Shown here piece after piece: positions 50,077-60,934 of a stretch of 64,000 nt of DNA. A program made the position numbers and the translations under genes. This DNA is from Macrotrachela quadricornifera. Its lineage: Eukaryota > Rotifera > Eurotatoria > Philodinida > Philodinidae. The notes under the pieces were generated by a model. It worked only from the letters and a program-made list of their open reading frames with translations. It made no database searches and was not told the origin of the DNA. Numbering within the stretch: the stretch's first letter is position 1; each line of letters begins with the position of its first letter. The DNA lies in contig JAJEKB010000592.1 of NCBI GenBank assembly GCA_022393335.1, forward strand, positions 74,988 through 138,987, in the 5' to 3' direction.

Positions 50077-51169
50077 ATGTATTTTACAAAAAATATGTCA
50101 TCATCAATAATAGCCCAAAAAGTTTATACTATAGGTGAAATGTTTATGTTATATGCTGGTATTTTTAATGTAGTGATTGGAATTATTGGTAATATTTTAA
50201 TGATTTTGGTTTTTACTACTTTAAGAATTTTTAAAAAAAATCAATCTGCTTTTTATTTAACTATAGAATCTATTTCTAATATTGGTTTACTTTTAGCAGT
50301 ATATATATCAAGAATTCTTACTTATTTTCTCGGTTATGATCCTGTTCTAGTTTCACTTAGTTGGTGCAAAATACGAACAATGATTTCGCAAGCATTTGGT
50401 CTATGTTCTTTACTTAGTGTATGTTTTCTTTCTTTTGATCAATATTTATCAACAAATCTTCAATCTAATTGCCGACAAATTAGTACACTTAAATTAGCTC
50501 ATCGTCTTACATTGTTCAATATTTGTTTTTCTATTTTACATAGTACTACATTTTTCATTTTTACAGAGAATCATACGTCAAAAGGATGTACAATATATAA
50601 TGAAATAGCTAAACGTTACTATTCATTTTTCTATTATTTATTTATCAGTAGTATTCTTCCAATAATTATTACTGTTACATCAAGTTTATTAGCTTATTAT
50701 AATGTTCGGAGAATTATTCGACGACAAGTACCAGTAATTCGTCGACGTCTTGATCATCAAATGACAGCAATAACTTTGGCACGTGTTATGGTTTTTATTA
50801 TATGTGGTGTACCATTTATTTGTATTTCATTATATGAACTTAATTTAAATAATAATGCAGATAATAATTTAGAATTAGCAATTATTAATTTGGTATCATC
50901 AATACTTTATTCATTATTATATATGAATTTTGTGGTAAATTGAAAAAAGTTTTATATCGTTATTGAGTTAATGAATTTTATTTTAGATCAATTTTTATGT
51001 TTTTTTGATGATATCATCACGTTTTCGTCGTCAAGCAAAAATTGTTTTAATAAAAAGATCTTGGCGTTTAATCAAATATCAACGTGATAGAAAATCAATT
51101 AATATGCATAGAAATCAAATTTTTCCTGAAGTAGAACTACAAAGTGTTTCTCTTAATGAACTAGCATAA
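50077..51169 (+). CDS. Rhodopsin-like GPCR, rotifer-type family (member 6)
   Basis: Two exons (50077-50934, 50987-51169), 346 residues from the first ATG; a second ATG six codons in (MSSSIIAQ) is an equally good start and gives a length nearer the paralogues. Motifs: IIGNILMILVF (TM1, with the usual Gly-Asn), WCKIRTMISQAFG (TM3), FDQYLSTNLQ at the DRY site, SKGC as loop-2 Cys, RRRLDHQMTAITLARV, and INFYVFLMISSRFRRQAK after the TM7 intron. It lies 10 kb away from the tight trio and is separated from it by the stalked-protein gene on the opposite strand. Confidence 0.9.
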
Positions 51170-53389
51170 TATTTATATTATATCACATGGATCAAAATCA
51201 TATCATCAATTATTTTGAACATTGTAGTAAAATTAAAAATCTATTTTAAATAGAATTTGAAGAAAATCATATAAATAAAATATTAATTTTATAATGATTC
51301 AAATACAATTGACATAATAAGTGTTACTATCAATGAGACAGCTTCCTTCTTTTTTCTTGTTAGCTTCAACGAGCGAAAAATTGAATGCGAAGAAAATTTG
51401 AGGTATACATTCAATAGAGCTCTATTAATTGTATAAAACTGAAGTATTTCACCAACTTCTACTTCTTTCACTTCAAAAACGATCAAATTTTATGTTAAAA
51501 TGGTTAAGTTTCAAGATTTCTTGACGGAATAATATTTTTGGAAATAAGTATTTATATAATCCTATCATACATCAATGCAAACATTTTGAAAAAGACAAAC
51601 TAATGAGCAGATATCGAACTTTATCCGTACATATGCATCCATTACTATACAAATGTCAGAATCAAGGTTTTGTTCTTTTTCATTATACTCATATAAAAAA
51701 AATTTTTGTGACAGAAAAATGTTCGTTGTTAAGAGCCATTTGATTTATTTTAACAGATTATACGATTAACACAAAAGAGGCAGCACATACACTTTACAAC
51801 GAATTCTTTTCTCTATTATTTTTGAGAACACAAACATCACTATTTAATCCTTTATCTCTCATAGCGATTTCACAAGAGCCATTGATAGAATAATTTCATA
51901 GATGGAATACTAGTTCTCTAATATACTAATGATGTAGTCTGATCGATCAAATGTGCTGCACCTAATGTAGGGCTCGACTTTTTTTCTTTGTCTATATCAT
52001 GAAGTGAATAGAAACAACATCTATCTCGGCGAGAAGTGAACCGATAAAAATTAATATCAAATATATGCATTTTTATTTTATTCGTGTTGTCAGATTCTAA
52101 CCTATTTTATAACCTCTGAAGAAGTTTAATTTAACATATATACAATTCCGAATTCTCATGGATTAATATTAACTTCAGTCTTGAGAAGCCGTCATCTACC
52201 CAATAGTAACAATATGGCTAATTAGATCTCTTTGAATGTATAATTCACAACATTTTCAATCAACTTTTGAAATATATTTAATTCATTAGAGAACTTAGTT
52301 ATCAACGAATATCAGACAGTAATTTCAAAAGTTCTCAATTACCTGAGAGTCCAAGATATATTGTTTCAAAAATTTTGATTTTGTTTTGTTTCATTTTTTC
52401 AAAATTATCGATTTTATCGAGGCAATATTTTCACTAATGTATCCTTGAAAAAAACTATCATTCTTATCAATCGACAGTTTATGAAATTTACTACAAAAAA
52501 ATTGCTATCTTTTTTTGAATTCGATATTTTCTTTTATTTCTACAACTATTCTACAAATAGTTTTTCATCAATGACTAAGAGGGAGATCAAAAATTAACAA
52601 TTGATTTAACCTATGTATAGTCTATCTATTTGTTGGATAAATTATCCGCAATTTATGTCAAATATATATCAGTGTACTACCATATACTTTTCACGTTAGA
52701 TTAGTTTTAATCTTTTAATAAATAAATCTATTTGATGTAAAATAAGATCAATAACTCAATTCTTTTTTATTTCAATGCCTTTTGATATGATAGATTTTGT
52801 TGTTTATGAATAGTAAATTTTTTTTTATTCAGCATCTAAAATTTCATTTATTGATCTTTAACAAACAGATCCTGGCCTCTCTCATAAATATCCACAAGTG
52901 GATATTTTGTTTTAACCAATCAAAATTAGTTGGTTTTTATGCGTGTATATAGAAACACACATCTTTTTCTTGTATTTCTAAATCTAATACAAAAATAACA
53001 ATTTTTCATTGTTTATCATCATTTGTATGTTCCATTCACTATCAAACTAAATCATTTTTCTGTAAATCAATCAATTAATAAGTAAAAATTGTTGAAAATC
53101 ATGATGATTTCTTAATTAAAATATTAAAGAAAGTGGAAACAAAATAGATCATCTTCATATTGCATATCATACATTGAGTATCTAAAATAAGAGTATCGAT
53201 AAAAATCGAACCCTAGAAAGAGAAACATAGAAAACATTTACTTTTTCATAAACTCATAACAAAAAAAAAAACCTCAACATACCTGAAATACTTTTTCCTT
53301 CTGACCTTTAACCATTGATATCATTTATTTATTTTTCTTTTTCTCGAATGATAACTTATTATTCTTTATATCTCTGTTGTCTTTTCTAG
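51170..53389. other. Intergenic, GPCR 6 to sedoheptulokinase
   Basis: About 2.2 kb, no supported gene. A perfect 10-bp-arm hairpin (AAATATCCAC and its complement, 2-base loop) is at 52886-52907. The last bases before the kinase ATG are a pyrimidine-rich tract ending in AG (TTGTCTTTTCTAG), a 3'-splice-like site. Confidence 0.5.
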
Positions 53390-54718
53390 ATGCATGCTCT
53401 TGGTATAGATATTGGTACAACATCCTGTAAAATTTGTGTTGTTTCATCATCTTCCAACGAAAAAAATCGTATAATTTTCACTGAACAACTTGCTCATAAT
53501 GCTTATATTATTCAAAAAGAATATTCTTCATATGATGAACAATCACCAGGAAAAATTCTTGAAACAGTTGAAATACTTTTAGAAAAATCTGGTAGTCTTA
53601 AAAATAATTCATTAATAAAATCTATTCAAATATCTGGTCAAATGCATGGTTTTATACTTTGGTCATCAAAATCACCACGTACAATTGTTTCATCACTTAT
53701 TACATGGCAAGATCAACGATGTTCAACAGAATTTCTTTCATCACTTGGTTCATCTTTAACACATTTACGAACTGGTTATGGTTTAGCTACTTTATTATGG
53801 TTAATTAATCAAGAAAAAGAAAATAAAGAAGATGAATTATTAAAATATGATCGAGCTGGTACAATTGCTGATTATATTGTTACAATTTTATGTGAAGATT
53901 CAATAAATAATTTTCAAATATCAACTCAAATGGCAACAAGTTGGGGAGCTTTAGATAATAAATGGCCTATTGAACATCGTTTATTACCAGAAATTGTTCA
54001 ACCTGGTACTATTATTGGTTATTGGAAGAAAAATATTCCTGTTTATGTTGCTCTTGGTGATTTACAATGTTCTGTATTTAGTTGTCAACCAGAAAAGCAT
54101 CATGCTGTTATAAATATTTCAACATCAGCACAACTTGCTTTAGTTATAGATAAACAATCATCAATAAATCAAGATGGTCAAGGTGATAAAATTTTATCAT
54201 CAATGTATGTTCCATATTTTGAATCAAAAGATTTATTAGTTGCTGCTTCACTTAATGGTGGAAATATTCTATCAGCATTTGTTCATTTAATTCATTCATG
54301 GGAATTATCTTTAAATAATAATTCTTCATCATTATCTATTGATACACTTTGGTCTCGTTTAATTGAACTTGGTCTTCAATCAACAACAATTATTGAAAAT
54401 TTTTCTCCTGCTTTATTTGGTGAACGACATGATCCATCTATGTCAGCATCAATAACAAATATTCGTACAATAAATATATCACAATTGAATGATATTGGGT
54501 CAATATTTCGTACAATATGTCAATGGATAATTAAAAATTTATTTGAAATGTTAGGAGAATATTCATTAACAATTAAAGGTATTATTGGTACAGGTAGTGC
54601 GTTAATGAGAAATTCTATATTACAACAAGAACTTAAAGGAAAAGTAAAAAGTCAAGTTATTTTTAATGAACATTCCGATGCTGCTTATGGTGCTGCTTTA
54701 TTTGCTTTGACGCAATAG
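53390..54718 (+). CDS. SHPK: Sedoheptulokinase (FGGY carbohydrate kinase)
   Basis: A single-exon 442-residue frame matching SHPK/CARKL throughout. The N-terminal ATPase core begins ALGIDIGTTSCKICVV (phosphate-1 loop). QISGQMHGFI, LITWQDQRC and AGTIADYIV follow, all family-typical. In the C-terminal FGGY domain are VALGDLQCSVFSC (catalytic Asp in GD), NISTSAQLAL, VAASLNGGNIL, LFGERHDP and the adenosine-site motif IGTGSALMRNSIL. It phosphorylates sedoheptulose to sedoheptulose-7-phosphate in the non-oxidative pentose phosphate pathway. The ATG follows immediately after a TTTTCTAG acceptor-like site, so the mRNA is probably cis- or trans-spliced right at the start codon. Only 60 bp separate its stop from the next gene's ATG. 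Confidence 0.93.
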   Translation: MHALGIDIGTTSCKICVVSSSSNEKNRIIFTEQLAHNAYIIQKEYSSYDEQSPGKILETVEILLEKSGSLKNNSLIKSIQISGQMHGFILWSSKSPRTIVSSLITWQDQRCSTEFLSSLGSSLTHLRTGYGLATLLWLINQEKENKEDELLKYDRAGTIADYIVTILCEDSINNFQISTQMATSWGALDNKWPIEHRLLPEIVQPGTIIGYWKKNIPVYVALGDLQCSVFSCQPEKHHAVINISTSAQLALVIDKQSSINQDGQGDKILSSMYVPYFESKDLLVAASLNGGNILSAFVHLIHSWELSLNNNSSSLSIDTLWSRLIELGLQSTTIIENFSPALFGERHDPSMSASITNIRTINISQLNDIGSIFRTICQWIIKNLFEMLGEYSLTIKGIIGTGSALMRNSILQQELKGKVKSQVIFNEHSDAAYGAALFALTQ

Positions 54719-54778
54719 ATTTTGTTTGTTTTTATGATTTTATTTTTTAGATAAGAAAGAAAAAAAAGAAATTTTTAA
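54719..54778 (+). promoter_or_regulatory. 60-bp intercistronic region with putative trans-splice acceptor
   Basis: T-rich tract ending TTTTATTTTTTAG at about 54738-54750, then about 28 bases to the ATG of the oxidase. There is no room for an ordinary promoter. Bdelloid rotifers are known to use spliced-leader trans-splicing, so this AG is a candidate SL acceptor. This is inference from spacing and motif. Confidence 0.5.
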
Positions 54779-56928
54779 ATGACAGAAGAAGATACAGTTG
54801 ATGTTATTGTAGTAGGAGCTGGAATATCAGGTCTTTATGCAGCTTATCGATTGAAACAAAAAGTATCAGAATTAAAAATTCTTGTACTTGAAGCAAAAGG
54901 TAAATAGGAAAAAAAAATTATTTTATTTTATTTTTTTATTTCTTGTATGTTAATAAAGATCGAGTTGGCGGTCGAACATTAACAGTTGATTTAAAAACAT
55001 CACATAATGAAAATGAAACAGATCAATTTGATCTTGGTGGTCAATGGGTGACTGAGTATAATATTTTTATTATTAAATTTCTTTTTTTGTTAAAACAATG
55101 TTCTATTTAATAGTACACAAGAAAATGTTACAGCATTACTTAATGAATTACAATTAGAAACTTATTTACAATATCATACAGGCAAAAGTATAGCTGAATT
55201 ACATCGTCGTATACTTCAATATTCTTTATCATTACCATTTATTTCTTTACTTTCATTTCTTGAAAGTATTTATAATGTTTTTCGAGTAAAATAAAAGAAT
55301 TTATTCTTTTTATATATAAATTATTATTATTATTTCTTTTTTTAAATAAAAGCTTGAAAATTTGGCATCAAGTGTTTCAACATGGAATCCAATGATGACA
55401 AGAAATGCTGAATATCTTGATCAGCATACATTTGCAGATTTAATGAAACCATGGATACGTAATAGTAAGGTTTTTCTTTTTAATTATTAAAAAAAACAAA
55501 AATTTTATTTTTGTTGTATTTATTTATTTAATTAAATAGGTGCAAATCCATTAATGACTGCTGCTGTACGAACTGTATTTGGTTGTGAACCTGAGCAATT
55601 AAATGCTCTATTTGCTTTAACATATGCTCAAGCAGGTGGAGGATTTATGAGATTAACATTAACAGATCCTGGTTGTGCACAAGAAAAAAAAATTAAAGGT
55701 GGTTCACAACAAATATCAAAATTACTTGTTCAACGAATTGGTCATGAACATGTTCGACTTGAAACGCCAGTAGAAAAAATTATACAAAATGATGATGGTT
55801 TATATAGATTTTATTTAATATTTCATATATATATATATAGATAGATTTGTTTAATTAGATACTGTTTTGGTAATGACAAAATCAAATCAAACAATATTTA
55901 AATGTCGTAAAGTTATTTTAGCTATTCCACCTTCACAAATAGGTTAGTTTAATATTTTTATGTATTATTAGTAGATTGAATATATCTTTTTTATTTGTAT
56001 TTATTAGCTCCTATTCAATTTGAACCAATGTTACCAGGTTATAAACGTGAAATGATTAAACATATGCCAATTGGTAGTTATTTGAAATTTATATTTGTTT
56101 TTGATAAAGTATTGAAATTATTTTCTTGTAAATAATATATTATCATTAATTAATATAAATAGGCATTCTGGCGAGAAGATGGTCTTAGTGGTGAAGTAAT
56201 TAGTGATGGAAGTTTTGCACCACTTGGACTTTCTATTGGTCCAATGACATGTAAATGAATAATTATTTTTTTTTTTATTTTATTTTATTTTTTTTTATTG
56301 TATATAGATTTAATTGATGGTACAAGTTCAAATGGTACACCAGCTTTATTAGGTTTTATTGGTGGACGATGTGCCGCTGTATGGACAAGTGTAACACTTG
56401 AAGAACGACGTAAAGGTTTAACCGAATGTCTTTCACGATATTTTGGTGGTCAGAAAATTTCTACGCATTTAATTGAATATGCTGAAAAAGATTGGAATGT
56501 AGAAGCATATTCAGGTGGATGTCCATGTCATAATGCAACAACAGGATCCATGAAAGATTTTGTTGATGGTTTAAGAAAACCATATAAAAATATACATTTT
56601 GCTGCTACAGAAACAGCTAGTCAATGGATGGGTTATATGGATGGTGCAGTTGATGCTGGACGACGTGCAGCATCAGAAATTTTAGTATCATTTCGTAATG
56701 ATGATCAATTAAAAGATAATGATATTGATTTATATACATTTGAAAGTCAAAGTAAATTATTTTATTATTTATTTTGATAATCAATAAAAATATTCTTTTA
56801 TTTTTATATTAGATCGTAAATATCAATTTTATCGAGTCGCCCGATCAACATTTTATTATGCAATTCCAATAATTATTGTGACTATTGCTGCATTATCTAA
56901 AGTTTTTTTTCCGTCAGTATTTCAGTGA
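54779..56928 (+). CDS. MAO-like: Monoamine-oxidase-like flavin amine oxidase
   Basis: About nine exons, roughly 520-530 residues, with short introns. The N-terminal Rossmann motif is VDVIVVGAGISGLYAAYRL followed by LEAKDRVGGRT. FDLGGQWVT is the second FAD-contact motif. LPFISLL and GCEPEQLNALFALTYAQAGGGF are MAO-like. The C-terminal part has NWxxEAYSGGC, where the Cys matches the covalent-FAD Cys of MAO-A/B, and FAATETASQWMGYMDGAVDAGRRAA. The catalytic-site Lys equivalent lies in HMPIGSYLK. The first aromatic-cage Tyr is replaced by Pro (GGCPC), while the second (WMGY) is kept. A C-terminal TM anchor (FYYAIPIIIVTIAALSKVFF) suggests the outer mitochondrial membrane, as in MAO. ATG chosen at 54779. 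Confidence 0.88.
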
Positions 56929-57048
56929 TTTTCATAGTTTTTTTTTGTATAGATAAGCGTCTATTTTATTCTTTTTATTAAACCAAAAAAAAAACACAAA
57001 TAAGCGCAATAAAATAAAAATTTTATGTTTTTCCAGATAAAAATAAAA
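56929..57048 (+). promoter_or_regulatory. 120-bp intercistronic region with putative trans-splice acceptor
   Basis: Pyrimidine-rich GTTTTTCCAG ends at about 57036, 12 bases before the L1 ATG. The gap is too short for a typical intergenic region here, where unlinked genes lie hundreds to thousands of bases apart. Confidence 0.5.
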
Positions 57049-58509
57049 ATGACGAGTATATTTATACGACAATTATATTCACGTATAGGATGTTCATCTT
57101 TTCTTCGTCCTATAATACAAACTCAACCATCAATACGAACAAAAATGGCTAGACGTATTACTCGACATCGAGTCCCAACACATGCTAAACCAAGTGATAA
57201 ATGGGCACAGAAAAAGACAGCGTATGCAGAATATAATACTAAATTAATTAAATTAGAAAAAATTTTGTAGAGCTCGAACAGTTGAAGCAGATGTTGTTTA
57301 TGATGATGAATTTGCTAAAAGAAAACCGATTGATAAAGTATGGTTAGCAAAAGAATATCCAGTTCGATCATGGCCTCTTGAAACAGTTTTACAATGGCAT
57401 AGAGAAATGTTGCAACCAAAAATGCTTAATTCAATGGATTCATTTGTTTGGGCACGACTTAAACTTGATATGACTACACCTAAAAAGGTTTGATTTTCAA
57501 ATGAAAGAAAAAAAAAAGGAATGTTTTTGTTTTTTAGACCAAATTTATTGAGGGTATTAAAGGTTTAGTAACATTTCCACATTATTTTGAAGATCGACCA
57601 CGTAAAAATGTTGTTCTATTTTGTCGAGTATGAAATTTTAAATTTATTTATTTGTTTTTAATTAAGAAAAATTTTCTATTTTTAGCTTCCTGAACATATG
57701 AAAGCTGCTGGTAAAAATATTTTCATTGATTTTTTTATATTTTCTTTTTCTATAATAGAAAAATATGGTGCTTATATGTCCGGTTATACCGAAGTAATTA
57801 AACAAGTATGATTAAATAATTTTTATATTTTTCTTTTTTTATTAAAATCTTGTTTTTTTTTCTTCTTATAGTTTGAACGTGGTGATGTTACTGATATGAA
57901 TTATGAATATGTATTATGTGCACCTGATGTTTATGCTGATATATTACATTTAAGAAAGAAAATTTCAAAAGATAAATTTCCAAATCCACAATATGGTTTA
58001 TATAATATATATTTTTAAAAAAAACCGTAAAAATATTCATTTCATTTTTATTAAAGGTAGTCTTCATCCAAATGTTGAGAAAATGTTAGAAAAATTTATA
58101 CGTGGAAAAGAATATCAATCAGCAAAATATGAAGAAACTCGTGGTATAGTAGAACTTCGATTTGGCATTGTAAATAGAATTTAAAAAAAAATTTCGTATT
58201 GAATTTATATAAAAAATTATATTTTAGATAAATATGTCTGATCAACAATTAATAGAAAATTTTCAAGCATTTGTTGATCAAATTAGTACTCATTCACAAA
58301 CAAAAGTTGGACCATTTGTACTTGGATGTTCAGTGTATTGTCCACCATCAACAGAAGAATTTCGTGTTGATGTTACACCATTTCTTCCTAGTGAAGAAGA
58401 TGTACTTGAAAAAAAAGAAATAGCTAAACAAGTTGTAGATGATATGATTAAACAAACAACACCTGAAATAGGAGATGATTTACTTAGAACATTACCAACA
58501 GTTAAATAA
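57049..58509 (+). CDS. MRPL1: Mitochondrial ribosomal protein L1 (uL1m)
   Basis: Multi-exon gene, about 340 residues. The N-terminus (MTSIFIRQLYSRIG, Arg/Ser-rich, no acids) is a mitochondrial targeting peptide. After it comes a basic stretch with SIRTKMARRITRH. The uL1 domain contains VVLFCR, MSGYTEVIKQFERGD, YVLCAPDVYADI and NPQYGSLHPNVEKMLEKF. The C-terminal RNA-binding half has GIVELRFGIINMSDQQLIENFQAF and KVGPFVLGCSVY, like mammalian MRPL1. The first intron starts at GTATGC inside what would otherwise run on to a false stop at about 57268. uL1m forms the L1 stalk of the mitoribosome, controlling E-site tRNA release. Third gene of the compact plus-strand cluster. Confidence 0.88.
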
Positions 58510-58874
58510 ATTTTTTCTTAAAAAAAGAAAAAAATAAGATCTGTCATTTATTAAAATTTTGTTTTTGTTTTTGTTTCATTGAAACTGTATTTCTAGATGT
58601 TAATTCTATTAAATTTTAATGAATACTCAACAATGATATCCAATAAAACATGAAAATAAATTTAGTAAAATTACTAAAGAATCATATGCACCTAATGATA
58701 CCAAGATATATTTGAGTTTCAATGGAAAAAAAGAACCAATCATTGATGTCAATCATTTTTTTGCACTTAATAACCTTTTGCTTATTCTGTTATTTTTTGA
58801 GTTTAACATATATATATATGTGTCCGTTCACTTTTTCAAAGTCATAATAATATATATAATAGAATAAATTTATA
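58510..58874. other. Intergenic between MRPL1 and carbonic anhydrase
   Basis: 365 bp, AT-rich, with a (AT)n-like stretch near 58808-58818. It is longer than the two preceding intercistronic gaps and may hold a separate promoter. Confidence 0.4.
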
Positions 58875-59581
58875 ATGCACAAAGTAATTACAGCTGCAAT
58901 TGATTCAAATATACTTTCAGCTTCGAAATCATTTATTGATCAATGTTGTATTCAAAATGCTGAATATGTTCGAACTTATGATGAAAAAATTTATGATATA
59001 CGAGCACCACCTTCAAAACATTTAGCTATTGTTTGTTGTATGGATGCACGTTTAGATATATTTCGTATACTTGGATTAAAGCCAGGTGAAGCACATATTA
59101 TTCGAAATGGTAAATAAATTAAATGCTTTTTTTATGGAAATTTATTTATTATGAATTTATTTAAGGTGGTGGTCGTATTCGTGATGCTGTTCGTTCACTT
59201 ATTTGTAGTCAAACATTATTACAAACAAAAGAAGTAATGATTATTCATCATACTGATTGTGGTTTTACTTATTTTTCAAATAATGATCAAGTTATAGCTG
59301 CTCTTAAAGTATAATTTTTATTTTATATTTTATTTTTTATTATTTTGTTAATTTTATAGTTACAACCAGGAACTGAAACTGGTACTATACCTCTTTTTCA
59401 AACAATACCTGGACAATTATCAGCAACAAATACACCAGATTTTATGCCAATTGTTGATTTAGAACAATCTATTCGTGATGATTTAGCCGAATACAAACAA
59501 TATCCAATGCTTAATCAGAATGTTACAGTTCGAGGATTTTTATATGATACTAAAACAGGTTTACTCAAAGAAATTAAATGA
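58875..59581 (+). CDS. Beta-class carbonic anhydrase (prokaryotic type)
   Basis: Three exons (58875-59109, 59166-59308, 59360-59581) give 199 residues. The zinc site is complete: Cys55 with the Asp57-Arg59 dyad (CCMDARLD), His107 and Cys110 (HHTDCG). [28 protein letters not shown] and LRGF-like [16 protein letters not shown] match the short beta-CA subclass typified by mycobacterial Rv1284. It interconverts CO2 and bicarbonate. Beta-CAs occur in invertebrates, but this subclass is characteristic of bacteria and fungi, so horizontal acquisition followed by gain of two introns is likely. I see no clear signal peptide; it is probably cytosolic. Confidence 0.92.
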
Positions 59582-60592
59582 ACGATAATAATATAAGATT
59601 TTATTTACAAACATTTTTTTTTCTTTTTATTGTAATAATTAAATCATTCAAGCTTTACTGAAAATTTAGTCTTCATTTTATCTTGCATAAAGAAAATATA
59701 TAAAAATTGAATAATTAGAATATGGATGTATTGCACTCTGATATTTCCAATATCAAAATGCTTATATCTCATCTTCTACTCAATGTGTTTAGATCATTCT
59801 TTAAAATATTGCTTAGATTCTATCATACTTACAGTAGAAAAAAGTTAGTATTTTTTAATATTATCTGTGAGCAAGAAACACTTGTTTGTTTGTTCACAAT
59901 TTTTATTAAATGAATAAAATTTTTAGAGCAGTTTTATAGCTTACATTTTTCTCTTTCTAACAATATAAATTGATCAAGACTTTCATTTCGATAGATCCAT
60001 CAAATCTTATAAAAACTACTTTTACATATACTTTGTCTAATTTATATTCCGACAGATTAAATTGAACATTTTAAAATCGATTTAAAAGAAAACATGAGGG
60101 TTTTTTCTTTCATTCGATAAGTTATAAAGACGAGGAACGTTTTGGTAAACAAATTTTTTTATATGGCCTTTTCAATCAAACAAAAAATCAAAAAAAAAAG
60201 AAAGAAATGACTATTGTTCTGTCAAATGTTTCGACAGATTTTTGATTTTTCAATGAGCACAAAAGATCAATCAAAGATATTTAAAAAGTGCAGCTCTTAA
60301 AAACGAAAAAAATTAGTGTCAGCTTTTTGATAAGTACAATTAGGATATATCCAAATATATTTTTTTTTGAGCAATCAAGTGGCATGATATAAGCTAAAAC
60401 TATGAAAGCATACAATACTGATGCACTCATATTTGTATAATATATATGGACACAGTACACAATATTTATAAAAATATCGTTCTATTCAGTTGATCTTAAA
60501 AATATTGATAAACAAAATAGAAATATGTTTAGACAAATTTTTCTATTTTCATTTTATAAATAAATTTATATAAAACCTAATTAATACTATCG
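59582..60592. other. Intergenic after carbonic anhydrase
   Basis: About 1 kb, AT-rich. A 63-codon plus-strand frame at 59722-59913 has no recognisable domain. No RNA gene seen. Confidence 0.4.
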
Positions 60593-60934
60593 TTAAAAGC
60601 AAACAAAAAATCGTAAAATATATTTTTGTCCGGTAAAATATTTTTTTTTCATATCTTTTATTTTCATTCGATGTTTGTCTTTGGTTGAAGTTTCATTAAA
60701 AATACTTGCTAATGAATAAAATTGTGAACAACGTTGTAATTCATAATTATGACGTTTAATAAATACATTAGCATTATCACTACCTAATAAATCTTCATTA
60801 GTTTTACTTAATTTTGCTTTTGATTTATTTGCTGGATTACCAATTGCAAATGCAATAATATCTGTTTTTGTTTCCATTGTAAATGATGCCGATGATGAAG
60901 TCGTATTTGATATAAATGTAAATCCTTGATCCAT
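60593..60934 (-). CDS. Short hypothetical protein, doubtful
   Basis: A 113-codon frame from ATG 60934. Its first 80 residues have a normal, soluble composition (Ser/Thr-rich start, then KSKAKLSKTNEDLLGSDNAN and KRHNYELQRCSQFY), unlike the Phe/Ile/Lys-rich noise frames nearby. Codon choice also resembles the real genes. The last about 15 residues (YILRFFVCF) look like read-through. It may be the first exon of a larger minus-strand gene. I do not recognise a family. Confidence 0.35.
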   Translation of the reverse strand: MDQGFTFISNTTSSSASFTMETKTDIIAFAIGNPANKSKAKLSKTNEDLLGSDNANVFIKRHNYELQRCSQFYSLASIFNETSTKDKHRMKIKDMKKKYFTGQKYILRFFVCF

